From Xanthostigma xanthostigma (Eukaryota; Arthropoda; Insecta; Raphidioptera; Raphidiidae): a stretch of DNA of 64,000 bases. Location: assembly GCA_963575645.1 (NCBI GenBank), contig OY754465.1:1612001-1676000 (forward strand), in the 5' to 3' direction. Shown here in pieces: positions 23,636 to 34,909 of this stretch (position 1 is the stretch's first letter; each line of letters opens with the position of its first letter). Below the pieces are notes generated by a model, which saw nothing but the letters and a program-made list of their open reading frames with translations, made no database searches and was not told the origin of the DNA. The position numbers and the translations under genes are program-made.

Positions 23636-23950
23636 TATAATACGCGCCACGGATCTAAAAGGTTCGGAAGTTAGTCACAAAGGAACATTTTAGAGCCATT
23701 GATACTCCCACCACCTCCCAGCTACCTGCACGGAACGTGCGCTCGTCGGTTATTGGCCGTGATCGCTCGTTGCCTTTGTCACTTGTCGCTTTCCTGCTTT
23801 AAAGTACAGTCGAGTACGCTATTGTCAAGTTGTTATTGCTATTTTAGTTTTGTTGAGTTGCGAGTTTGTAGTTTTTCAACAGACTGTACAAGCGCAAGCC
23901 CGCATTCGCATCTAACTTACGAGCCTTTTAGATACGTGGCGCGTATTATA
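23636..23950 (+). mobile_element. MITE with TACGCGCCACG ends, copy 2
   Basis: This 315-bp copy is bounded by TATAATACGCGCC and GGCGCGTATTATA. It directly abuts the MITE at 23350-23632. It lies in cactus intron 2. Confidence 0.7.
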
Positions 23951-24064
23951 AACTTAAATTTCATGAAGCTGTCAAAAAAAATCATCTAATGCTCTCACTC
24001 GCACTCATATGCATAATACCATTGCATATGTAGGTAAGCACGTGTTTTATGTACCTTTATAGAA

Positions 24065-24586
24065 CAGTGATTCCCAAAGTGGTCTATATCGACCCCCAGG
24101 GGTTGACGACAACTTACAAGGGGTCCATGTCAGCGGGGAAAAAATTGGGATCCATGAAATGAAAATGGGGGTCAACGATACTGAATCTCTTAACAAAAAA
24201 AGAAACAAATTGGACATCGTTACCGAAGAGATTTAAAATTAAATCTAACTAAATTGATGCCAAATGTTGAAAATTTATTATTAAAGCATCAGGTTCATCC
24301 CTCACACTAAAAGCATTTATTTTTTGCTTAGTTATTTTATGTAACAGAAAGTAAATTTTAATTTGATTCGTTTAATTTGAATCTAATTAATAAATGTATA
24401 AAACTAAACATTTCACTACCGTTATAAATTTAAATCGTTCAAAGTGAGTAGCACTATACCGGTTGTCAAAAATACATTTGAAATTAATGAATTTGCAAAA
24501 AATCAATATCAGATAAGCAGGGGGTCTACCCAAAACCGAAAAACATGGCAAGTAGTCTACGAGACAAAAAAGTTTGGGAACCTCTG
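24065..24586. mobile_element. hAT-type deletion derivative
   Basis: The ends CAGTGATTCCCAAAGT and CTTTGGGAACCTCTG-like are typical hAT termini. TTATAGAA and CTTTAGAA flank it as a decayed 8-bp duplication. No transposase frame remains. Confidence 0.6.
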
Positions 24587-24665
24587 CTTTAGAACCTGTT
24601 ATTTAACACTGATAAAATCTTAGCAGTACTGAAATGACGTAGGTCTGGCGGGTTTGGGATCTTGG

Positions 24666-24851
24666 CAGTGGCGGATCCACGGGGGGGTTTTCGGGTTCAA
24701 ACCCCCCCTTCCAGAGAATCAAAAATCCCAAATTAAAATCTTACTGTGCAATTAAAAAAAAGCTTTTCATGTTTTTCATGAATTCTCCTCAAAAGGAGTA
24801 AAAAATTTTCAAGACCCCCCCCCCCTTGCCGTAATCCTGGATCCGCCACTG
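24666..24851. mobile_element. hAT-type MITE CAGTGGCGGATCC
   Basis: Perfect terminal CAGTGGCGGATCC repeats and a perfect 8-bp duplication GATCTTGG (24658-24665, 24852-24859) define a 186-bp insertion. Confidence 0.85.
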
Positions 24852-25410
24852 GATCTTGGTATATAAAATAGACTATATTGAAATGTTCTGTCGTCATCGA
24901 GCAGGCGTTAACATACAAGAGCGTAGATAAAATTTAGAAAAAAACTGCGTGAGCGATGGTCAATGAAAATAGTTACGTGTGTATAAAAATTCGCAAGGTC
25001 AAATCCATTTTATTATTCTAAATATGACCTTGCATATTTTTCACGACTGTTTTTATGTTCAGAAACGAAGAAACTAATTCATGAACGTTATACGAGAGGT
25101 TCCGATAAGCGTGTACAATATTCACCGTATCTTCAAGGTTCACTAAATCTTTCTAAAAATTATGTTTTTAATCTACGATGATAATATCAATCTTTACTTT
25201 ATTTATCAATATACCTACTATACAATGTGATAAAAGTGTAAAAGAAAATTTGTTTACAATTTTCTAATTTTCACAGATTTTCCCTACACGTTTTTCGTTC
25301 CAAATCCTACAAGTTAAAAATCTGTCTGTAAAGAAATTATTTTATACTTTCTAGTTCATTTTTTTAAATTTCTTTTATTATTTTTTTGTATTGTCATCTA
25401 AAGCGGCCTA

Positions 25411-26274
25411 CACACCTTGATACAAGCTGCGATGCAGGCATCAACACTATGTTTCATGAAACTTGCATCAGTTGCATAAACGCCTACTTAAATCGAAACC
25501 TATTGCGATGCCTGAATCGACTCCATGTTCATGCAACACAAGAACAGTAGGGTTAAGTTATTTTCTAGGTACTTAGTGCTTGACGAATAAAATGAGGTAC
25601 GTTTTGCCAACATCAGTTTTATTAGCAGTAGTTGGGGCACTCTTTATACTCCAATTCAGGCGCGGTCGCAGCCTGAAATTTTGGGGGGGGTCACTCACTA
25701 CACTAATAAAAAATAGGTATTTGGAATAAAATTTCCTTTTATTATTTGTCAAATTTTTGAGATTTTTCAATTTGACCTTAGATTTTGGGGGGGGGTCATG
25801 TCCCCTGTGACCCCCCCCCCTTCGGACCGCGCCTGTACTCCATAAAAGGAAATAAAAAAAGAAATGGTCAAAAAGTCGGTTTATAGAAAGAAAACGTTAT
25901 CCAAATGCTTTATTGGAAGAGCTAAAAGTACATTTGTATTCCGAAGACACGTATTCAGATGATAAATGTTTATGAACTCTTCCCAAAATACACGATCACT
26001 TTCCATCATGGAATTTACACACACAAACAACAAAGTAACCTCTAAAATGGCGCGGGAAAATAAATTAATATCGTCTTGGCATCGACTCCATTCTATACAC
26101 GCTGAAACTTGCATCAGCATCACCGACTCGGCGTCGTGGCTCGCCGACCAAAATGGGATTCTAGACTCTGCATCGTTGCAAGCCGCAACTGATGCCAAAT
26201 ACGTGATTCAGTACTACACACACTGCTACTTGCATCATGAAACATGCCTGCATCGTAGCTTGTATCAAGGTGTG
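25411..26274. mobile_element. TIR element CACACCTTGATACAAGC
   Basis: Inverted ends CACACCTTGATACAAGCTRC and GATGCAGGC bound about 860 bp. A minus-strand frame (25881-26198) includes FWEEFINIYHLNTCLRNTNV, faintly like a MADF domain often present in PIF-type elements; this is weak. A hAT-like element is nested at 25657. Confidence 0.5.
25657..25835. mobile_element. Nested hAT-like MITE
   Basis: The ends CAGGCGCGGTC...GACCGCGCCTG have G/C homopolymer runs inside. TACTCCA occurs on both sides and may be the target duplication. Confidence 0.55.
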
Positions 26275-26502
26275 TGAGTTACGTTCAGTCTCTATCTCAT
26301 CAGGAAGTTAGTTTAAAATCAATTAAAGTTCCACCCGGACAGACATACAAGAAAGCGAGTTAATAAAAACGTGGTAAAATCGGTACAGTCGTTCTCGAGT
26401 GCCACTACCAGCACAGATCAAAATTCTGGGAAACACGTGTTTCTCGTTTTCATATACCAAATACACAAAAAAAAGACGGGTTGCACTCCGGGAGTGCCGG
26501 CA

Positions 26503-26812
26503 GAAGTGAAAACTTGAATATTACCTCTACTCTCCATCCGTCTTACGAATTTTCGATCAGTTTACCCATACCTCTACTCTCCAACCGTCTTACGAATTTT
26601 CGATCAGGTCACGTGTCCTGACGCGAGTTTAACATTTTTTACCCATACCTCTACTCTCCATCCGTCTTACGAATTATCGATCAGTTTACCCATACCTCTA
26701 CTCTCCATCCGTCTTACGAATTTTCGATCAGGTCTCGTGCCCTGACGCGAGTTTAACATTTTTTACTCATTACAAAAAAAGTGTACAACGCCGCTAAAGA
26801 AGTTTTCACTTC
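26503..26812. repeat. Inverted-repeat element containing a higher-order minisatellite
   Basis: GAAGTGAAAACTT and AAGTTTTCACTTC bound the segment. Inside, 26522-26768 is a minisatellite in which a 47-bp and a 77-bp unit (both starting CCTCTACTCTCCATCCGTCT) alternate twice. Confidence 0.6.
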
Positions 26813-26905
26813 AAAAAACTGAAGACGAGGGTCAAATCACTATTTAATATATGAGTATTGATTAATGATTAATCACAAAGATAATGTTAGATTGAGTCCA
26901 CCTAC

Positions 26906-27261
26906 CTTGGTAATTCGTCTGCTGGAAGTCGATTTGGTCGTGAACAACATTCGTGTAGCTGAGACCGAGTGCTTCCGTTTCCGCGACGGAGATCGGTGTC
27001 GCAATCGCTTTGACTGCTGCAAGATCACCGTTGCGACACGCAAGATGCAACGGCGTGTCACCGTAGCCATCGGGAATGGCGTTCTTGGCTCCGGCCGCCA
27101 CGAGGATTCTCGCTAGCTGCGGTTGCCGCGTAAGAACGGCAAGATGCAGCGGCGTGTGGCACTGATCGTTACGTGCATCTAAAAGACAAGGATGCGGCGC
27201 TAACCGTAACAAAGCGTACACGCCCTCAATGAATCCTTGGATTATCGCTATGTGCAATTGT
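26906..27261 (-). CDS. cact: Cactus (IkappaB) coding exon 2, ankyrin repeats 1-3
   Basis: This exon encodes residues 163-282. It completes ankyrin repeat 1 (about 159-193), carries repeat 2 (about 194-228, TPLHLAVLTRQPQLARILVAAG) and repeat 3 (about 229-255, DTPLHLACRNGDLAAVKAI), then a longer linker before repeat 4, as is typical between repeats 3 and 4 of IkappaB proteins. The repeats form the concave surface that binds the Rel-homology dimer and masks its nuclear localisation signal. The acceptor is TTACAG just above 27261; the donor is GTAGGT, complement of 26900-26905, splitting a glycine codon after its first base. A 111-bp minisatellite begins about 100 bp upstream in the sense of transcription. 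Codon use is more GC-rich than the surrounding intron, as expected for a conserved exon. Confidence 0.95.
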
Positions 27262-27365
27262 CTGTAATCATAAAAACAAAACACAACGCTATCATTCATC
27301 TGTTTCATCATCTCTTAACGTCTTGCTTTAAAACGACTCTCTTCTATTTAATGTTATGCTCCCAA

Positions 27366-27815
27366 GCGAAAACCAATAATCACAAAGCGGAAAAAATTGG
27401 AAAACTGAACTCAGAATCATTTCCGAGCTCTTCTCATGGTACCGCCAATTGAGGTATCATCTTAACAAAATTAGTGTAATAAAACTAATAAAACAAAGTG
27501 GAAAAAATTGGAAAACTGAGCTCAGAATCATTTCTGAGCTCTTCTCATGGCACTGCCAATTGAGGTATCATCTTAACAAAATTAGTGTAATAAAACCAAT
27601 AAAACAAAGTGGAAAAAATTGGAAAACTGAGCTCAGAATCATTTCCGAGCTCTTCTCATGGCACTGCCCATTAAGGTATCATCTTAACAAAATTAGTGTA
27701 ATAAAACCAATAATGACAAAGTGGAAAAAATTGGAAAACTGAGCTCAGAATCATTTCTGAGCTCTTCTCATGGCACTGCCCATTGAGGTATCATCTTAAC
27801 AAAATTGGTGTAACG
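27366..27815 (+). repeat. 111-bp minisatellite beside cactus exon 2
   Basis: About four copies of a 111-bp unit (AAAAAATTGGAAAACTGAGC...) occur, each carrying the internal palindrome GAGCTCAGAA/TTCTGAGCTC. The unit is a multiple of three, which keeps a plus-strand frame open (27449-27742); that frame is very probably not a gene. Confidence 0.75.
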
Positions 27816-28614
27816 GAGCATGTTTTGCAAATGTGAAGCAATCAAGATACGAAGACTCCGTTAACAATCCATTCCCAACGCTTGATCAAGTTTGGGATAC
27901 AGATTCCTGAGTCATTCTGGGTTTTCCCAAAAGCCTTAGCCTCGCTCAGGAATAAACAAGTCAGGGCTACACAATAGATCTACCAAGGTCGCGGTGTTGA
28001 CGAGTCCTACCTCACACCCTCTAACTAATCTAATCTAATGGAATACTCGATCTATAGATCTAATACATTAATTATTGATAACTTAAGGATCATTAGCATC
28101 TAACAGTTGGGTTAGGAGAATTAAATCGACTTCAAAAACAAAATCAGAATACATCTGAAAAAGATAAATCGCTTTGCCCTTAGTTTTACAATCACCTCCC
28201 ACTACACCTACCCAATTCTATATATTCCGTTCAATTTTTAAAAAAAAATTTAAGTCATTTCAACCAGTTTCATTCAAACCGGATCATTTGTTGCTTGGAT
28301 ACAATTGTGTAATGACGCTGCAGGGATCTTTATATAATCCTAAACATTATTACTGAGCTATATTTAAATATATACGACGACATGGGAGGCAGTTCTTAAA
28401 AATCGGTTAAATATTTTATAAATTTGATCCGTATCACCATCGACACTGGAAACATAGTCAGGCATTTGAGTCACGAAAGGAACTAACAAAAAGGTGTGAA
28501 ATATGATTTTGTAATCTATGCATTATCATGTTAAAACGTCATTACCCATAAATTATACGACTGATTACATTGAATGACGAAACGATTACGTCACATCATA
28601 ATGAGCAAAGACTA

Positions 28615-28981
28615 AAGGCCCTCATACACCTCGTTCTTTTTTGGCAGTTTTAACCGCACGGGTAAAACTGTACGGGTAAAACGGTCGGTGTGTGGCCAAA
28701 AACCGTCCTTCTTACCGGCGTTCAAAAATATCTGCTGCTGCTTCATTTAAATCGTCCGTTTTAAACGTGTCGTTCAAGTCGGCCCGTGTGAGTGACGACG
28801 CAGTTAAAAAGGACGGGTTTTGTTCGACTCTGTAACGTTGTAGGATTCATCAAAGCAGATCAGATGATGCCACGAAAAACTGAACGAAACAACGCCTAGT
28901 GTGTGGATATGGTCGTTGTTCGTGTTTACCCGTACAGTTTTACCCGTGCGGTTAAAACTGCCAAAAAAGAACGAGGGCCTT
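28615..28981. mobile_element. TIR element, Harbinger-like ends
   Basis: Inverted ends of about 50 bp start AAGGCCCTC and include GGCAGTTTTAACCGCACGGG; TA lies outside both ends, as at 22498. It is 367 bp with no coding relic. It is in cactus intron 1. Confidence 0.6.
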
Positions 28982-29019
28982 TATAGCAAACTTTTGAGAA
29001 TATTTATTTTATACCAAAT

Positions 29020-29224
29020 GGAATATTCGGATAGGGTAGGAAACTTTGTGAGGTAAACAGCAGTATCCTATAAAGAACCATCTCGATATATTTATATGGA
29101 ATTATTGAAGGAGTATGGAAAATCTTAACCTTGTAGCCGGCACAGAAATGGTTGTTTCTCGTCCAGAGGCAATCGGAAAAATTCAAGCCTTTCGAATGTG
29201 CTCTCACCACTACGCCACTCGCCC
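29020..29224 (-). mobile_element. tRNA-derived SINE, diverged copy
   Basis: This minus-strand copy shares the body (CCATCTCGATAT...GAATTATTGAAGG) and head (GTGCTCTCACCACTACGCCA) with 29791-30209 but is clearly older. It ends about 570 bp before the younger plus copy. Confidence 0.6.
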
Positions 29225-29790
29225 AGTATGATTGCAACATATTATAAAACATGCAGGTGAATAATGATCAACCTACGGTACAACAGTTTTGGAAAACCCG
29301 AAGTCGTGCGATGTAGGTATATAACGTCATGATATGATGCTGCTTTCACATGTTTGTTATAAAAACATTATCGAAATCAACAAAATTTTAAAAAATCGTT
29401 TTTGAATGACAGTGAAAAAATGACGTCCTTATGCGATTGAATTACAGCGATATGACAATATCGGTGCTTTTTGTAGATATAAAAACACTTCGGTTGCCAC
29501 AAAGCAATCAAGTTTATACGTTCATTTTATGATCATCAACTGCCAGGGTTGGCTTAACCCATTCCCGTTTGACGTCGAATCAATACTTCGGAGTTAGGCG
29601 GAGCATTACTAGACGAGACTGAGTGGTAAGTACGTGAGACCAGTGGCGTACACAAATATAATAATCAGAATGAAGTATAACGTTGAAATATTTCAATTTT
29701 TCTTAAATAAGCTATTAAAACTAACAGATAATTTCTAAATGGATCGATAAACTATCCGAATATACTACATTGTTAACAAATTAGTAAAAC

Positions 29791-30209
29791 CGAGCGGGGT
29801 GGGGTAGTGGTGAGAGCACTAGACTCGCATTCGGGACGTACCGGGTTCGAATCCCCGGCGGGGGCAGATGTGGCTGGTACTTTTTTCTACTGCCTTTCCT
29901 CCTGTACCGGCCATCTTGTTGAGGTTTTCCATGGTTTACGTCAATAATTCCAGATAAATATCGAGATGGTTCGTTATTCAAGACCATGTCCGATTACCTG
30001 TCAAACCCCTATGCTCAAAATTTGCCTACCTTATCCTAATATCCTAAAATTCCTTCATTCGCCCATTGCTATTAATTAATTGGAAGTTTAAAAATGTAGA
30101 AAGTAACGGGAAGTGTTGATAGATGGAAAATAATAACGGTGCGAATGGCGTCTGTTATGACATAAAGTCGAGAAACGGACGTAAAACGCATTATTATTAT
30201 TATTCATCA
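29791..30209 (+). mobile_element. tRNA-derived SINE, full copy
   Basis: The tRNA-like head has a box A (GGGTAGTGGTGAGAGC) and box B (GGTTCGAATCC, 29844-29854). A body of about 300 bp follows and ends in a (TTA)n tail near 30200. AGTAAA occurs on both sides and may be the target duplication. Two minus-strand copies are at 29020 and 33702. Confidence 0.75.
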
Positions 30210-31040
30210 GTAAAGCGTAAGGCATTAGGAGTCTCGCGTACACACTACTACTCTCAAATCTCACTCATTCTTTAACGCGATTCAATTGGATTCTCCCTTT
30301 CCATGCTCTCACCGATACGTCTCGTGGCTCCGAGGCGGAAAAGGATTACACTTTCGATTTTTTATTATCTTTAAAATTGAATTAAAAAATTTAATTGATA
30401 ATTTTATAAATTGTCATATATTAGAACTAGGGGATTGAAACAGGAAGATTGTTGTTTCTAGACGCTCGACAGCAGAAAAAAATACGGCGAATGTTAAAGG
30501 GGCTTAAACTAATTATTACCTCTGCTATTTTTCCGGGCATCGGCCATGACACAACGGATTCTGTTAATTTAAAAATCGTTAAACTTGTGGAAAACGGCTA
30601 ATGTATACAAACAAAACCTATACAAAATATGAGATTCACAGAGATATTTATGATATCACCTTCTGCACGAATATAAGCATAATATTCTTATATTATATTA
30701 CCGTTGATTGTTGAAAAAACAAGGTATGTCGCAATACAGACAACAATTTTAATTGCATTTGTTTTATACAAAGATATAGGTACCTATAATATGTATACAT
30801 ATTGCACATACCGCTAAACTAGCGGTATGTGCTTTATTATCGCTTTGTGCGTCAGAGCTGACTTTCGTTCATATAAGAAGTTATATCTAAGTTAATTTCA
30901 CACGAAATCCATTCAAATTGAAGCTTTTTGAAAAGAGGAGATTCTAATCTATACAATAGAACCATTTTTAAATCAATTTGAGTTCATAAATACTATTAAA
31001 ATTGTAATTGAAAATCACAAACAGCAGTTGTCGGTTGGTC

Positions 31041-31093
31041 TGTACGTATGTACGTACGTATGTACGTACGTATGTACGTACGTATGTACGTCA
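31041..31093. repeat. GTACGTATGTAC simple repeat
   Basis: About 53 bp of a 12-bp palindromic unit GTACGTATGTAC lie in cactus intron 1. Confidence 0.85.
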
Positions 31094-31335
31094 CGACTCT
31101 ACAGATCGCAATTTTGGTCGGATTGCCTTGGGTTATATTTTATTCACTTTGTTTACTATCAGACCAGAACCCTATTTAAATTCACTAAAATGTGTTCAGT
31201 AGTTTAATTTTTATAAACAGTTTTATTTTTTATTATTTTTGACAGCTAAAAGTTTAAAAACAATTTGTAAATATAGTGTAATCCATAAAACAAGTGCTAC
31301 ACTTGTATACCGTGATAACACCACTTCCGTATTAG

Positions 31336-31408
31336 GCCGCCGTGGCGCAATGGTTATGCCGTTGGATCGCCAAGGGCAAGGTCCTGGGTTCGATTCCTTA
31401 CGAAACCA
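31336..31408 (+). repeat. tRNA-derived SINE head with T-rich tail
   Basis: GCCGCCGTGGCGCAATGG and GGTTCGATTCC (31387-31397) match box A and box B spacing, followed by a long T-rich tail. No full cloverleaf with a matching acceptor stem was found. Confidence 0.5.
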
Positions 31409-31989
31409 TTGATATTTTTTTTCTTTTTTTTCTTTTTATTTTGTTTTATTTTATTCCACTTGATATTAATTATATATTATATTATGTATAGTTCTTAATT
31501 TTTTTTATTTTTGCAAACTTAAAAAAAAAAATTTTTCAATTTATTTCTTTAAATTTTTAAATCTTTTTAAATTTATTAAAAATATTTTTTAATTGTTATT
31601 TTTTTATCATACAGTGGAAAACTTGCGGGATGTGCACTTTTGGTTTTGCCAACTATTTTATACCTATTAGCTAACTTACACAAGCATTGCAAAGCTTATT
31701 TTAGGACATCGAACCTCCATATTGTGTTGTCTGTATATCGAATTTGAACTCTCTCGAACTTTTAATACATAGGTACTGTACTAAGAGTACAATAAACCCT
31801 TCGTTCTGACCATACAAACCGCATTTCAAATCGTTTTACATAATGTGCTACGTCAGAAACATTCCCCGTTATTCGAATTTCGAATGATTTCGACTATTTT
31901 TTAATCTCTTTTTACCCGAGTAAGGCGAAGTCAAAAGGAACGGTTATGAGTTTAGAAGTCTATGTATGTTTGTATGTACGTATGTTCCA

Positions 31990-32683
31990 CCGTAGCGCCT
32001 AAACAATTCATCCGATTTTGATAAATAAGGTGCCAATCGATTCGTTATTATGGCCCGGGTAACATAGGCTACATTTATTTTTGAATTTTGGCCCCAGAGG
32101 GGAGCAAATTGTAAACAAATAAAAAATAAGTTCAAAAACTAAAACCCGACTACTGAAAAGTATGAAACAAGAAAATATTCTCATCTGAGGATAGCCGTGG
32201 TCGTATGCCATCTCATATATTATATGAGGCCCCTATAGATGTATAGCGTGATGCACTTTGCTCTAGAGCTTACTACTTTGAGTAAATTAACAAAACTAAT
32301 ATTAGTAAACGTACGTAAACGAACGAAACTGCTTTAGTACCAAATAGCGACATCTATTAGAACTTGCAATTTGCTCAAAGCTATTAGTTCAGACGCCGGG
32401 CCGCAAATCGAAATACATTTTTCAGAATTAAATCTATTGCACCCGAGTGAATCTGGGACGGTAAAATTTATAAGTTTGAATGTAGGAGGCAATCTCCGAA
32501 ACTACTCATCCGATTTCAGCATTATTTTACCAATATTTAAAATGGACCTTCAAGATGAATAAAGGCTATTATCGCGTTTAAATAAAAGCGATTTTAGTGG
32601 AGACCAATTTTGTAACGCAAGTCGACGAAAAAACGGCGACAATCTGTATAAATTCGAGCGAAGCCGAACCGGGCCGCTAGTAT
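31990..32683 (+). mobile_element. Helitron-like element, distinct family
   Basis: It contains two copies of a CATCCGATTT(T/C) motif region and ends CGAAGCCGAACCGGGCCGCT then AG|T, a Helitron-type terminus. The left limit is approximate. Confidence 0.4.
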
Positions 32684-33082
32684 TCAAATAAAATGGCTGT
32701 TAATATTTTTTTGGTATTTTGTGAACGTTTATGCGTCGCGCCGCATAATTTTACCGAAGTTTGAAGGTTTTAAGAGCTTAGTATACGTTGCAATTAAATA
32801 AATTATTTGAACAAGAAATTATTCGGAATGGCACCGAACAATCTGTATAAACAATAATATTATATTTTCGTTATTGACATTGAATTAGGTATTGAAGTAA
32901 TTACTATTAATACCGCAACTCCACAAAACTAGATATAATTCACTATAATAATATCCAATTAAACCACAAAATGTCATCAAATCTACAAATCAAATAAGTA
33001 ACACTTAATTTTTTTAGTCTCTTACTACAGCTGATTGAAGTATAGGCACCTATTAAAAAATTATAAGAATTCGAAATATTAT

Positions 33083-33265
33083 ATATTACACCACAAGGAC
33101 CGAAAGTTTGATATTTTGCACTGCGCGTCATGATCCCCGTTCGCCTTGCAGGGGATCATATCAAACTTTCGGACAGTGTGGTGTATACTATTTTCTTCAT
33201 ACCTCGGTCGTAAGTAGGCTTATTAAATACATTAATTACATAAAAATTCAGATATATTCCAAGCG
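33083..33265 (+). repeat. Dispersed repeat pair, copy 2, with hairpin
   Basis: The left half is a hairpin in which TACACCACA and ATCAAACTTTCGG appear in inverse order, followed by the segment shared with 17628-17773. Confidence 0.5.
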
Positions 33266-33701
33266 AGCAGCTTTAAGGTTATGTACGTAAAAACACGAAT
33301 ACATTTTAATACGGACCTGTCTTGCAATGGTCATAAAAATTCCAAAGTTCCAAACTCAGATCATTTACCAAACAAGGATCTAAAATATTTAGCACTAACG
33401 TCATTTAATGTTTTTGTGATGATTCAAGTACGTAGGTATGCTTGGAAATCCTACACTATCTTATAAAAAACTGTAATTACAATTTGCATGCAAAAATGTT
33501 CATTCCCAAATCTCAAACAATATCTATTAAAATAAAGTTTTTAGACACTATTTTGTTCGCACTCCTGAAAGCGACATGAATACTAAAGAATCAAAACCGG
33601 GAAAACCAAAATACAATCGGTTTAGCCCTTTCCAAGTTTATCACGAACATACAGACACAAAATTGAACTTTATTTAAAAAATATTTTGTCAATTAGATTT
33701 A

Positions 33702-34078
33702 ATAATGTCCGTTTCTCGACTTTATGTCATAACAGACGCCATTTGCACCATTACTATTTTCCATTTATCACAGTTTCCCGTTATTTTCTACATTTTTTCA
33801 ACTTCAACTAATTAAAAGCAACGGGCGAATGAAGGAATTTTAGGACGATAGAATAAAGTAGGCAAGTATAGAGGTGTGACAGGTAATCGGCCATTGTCTT
33901 GAATAAGGAACCATCTCGATATTTATCTGGAATTATTGAAGGAAACCATGGAAAACCTCAACAAAATGGCCGGTAGAGGAATTACCGTTTCTCGGCGAGA
34001 GGCAGCGCAGGAAAAAGTCCAAGCCACATCTGCCCCCGCCGGGATTCGAACCCGGTACGTCACCACGCTCTGTCGTCC
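33702..34078 (-). mobile_element. tRNA-derived SINE, inverted copy
   Basis: Body and box B (GGATTCGAACCC on the plus strand) match 29791-30209 in reverse. The box A part of the head is deleted. It lies 3.5 kb from the plus copy, so the two could pair in a transcript. Confidence 0.7.
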
Positions 34079-34520
34079 ATTGGATTTCATCACTTCGTTG
34101 CCTGATGGTGTAATAAAAAATCTCATACGATATCAGATCCGATTTTCCAAAGAAAAATCCCAGGTTTAGAATATAACGTATTTATAAAGATAATAATTAA
34201 TCATCATTTATCATATTAAATTGCACGGTTCAGAGCAATGTTAATGTATATATTGATATATTGGATATAACAATAAAAATGACGCACGTCTGCGGATCAG
34301 TCATTAGCATTGAAAAATCTTTGACCCTTCACACATTTTAAATAGTAATAAATAAAGCAAAAATTAATAATAGTCTCAGAGATAAAATAACTATAAACTA
34401 ATACAATTTAATAAACACTGAGCTTTAAAGAAAATGCAAGTTAGTGGCACACAAAAAATCTAACGTAGAGTATATCAATAAATCAAGAAATAAAAAAAAA
34501 ACGAAACTAGTGATTTAAAA

Positions 34521-34909
34521 TAACATATATCTTAATTAACTATATGAATCATTATGTGCGGTGAGTGAACGCAACAAAGCGTATCAAAAATATATCTGCG
34601 TCTCTTTTTTCGATGTAATTTCCTGATTTCTCCGATGATAGGATTGGTTGATGTACTTGCATTCAATCTGAATAAAGTATCTCTGTTTCAAAAACTTTGT
34701 CTTTTTCTATAACGTTAACATGGGCGTACCCAGCTTTTGGCCCAGGAGGGGGTAAATTAGAAATTTCTTAAGCCGGGTTCCCCGTGCTTGTTTTGCCCTC
34801 CTGGATACGCCAGTGCTTACGGTGTAAAAAAATACAGAAGATATGTTTGCACCCTAATAGTTCGATTGCGATTTTATTCCTATGCTCAGTATAGAATAAA
34901 AGTATATGT
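34521..34909 (+). mobile_element. Dispersed repeat (GGGCGTACCCAGCTTTTGGC family), copy 2
   Basis: This is a plus-orientation copy in cactus intron 1, closely matching the copies at 6959 and 59890 over about 390 bp. Confidence 0.6.

Noticed and set aside
26865-27116. Plus-strand frames over cactus exon 2
   Set aside because: Shadow frames opposite a conserved coding exon.
27449-27742. A repetitive 97-codon open frame
   Set aside because: Open only because the minisatellite unit is a multiple of three; no start context or splice support.
31336-31408. Functional tRNA gene
   Set aside because: Box A and box B are present, but the ends do not form a seven-base-pair acceptor stem.
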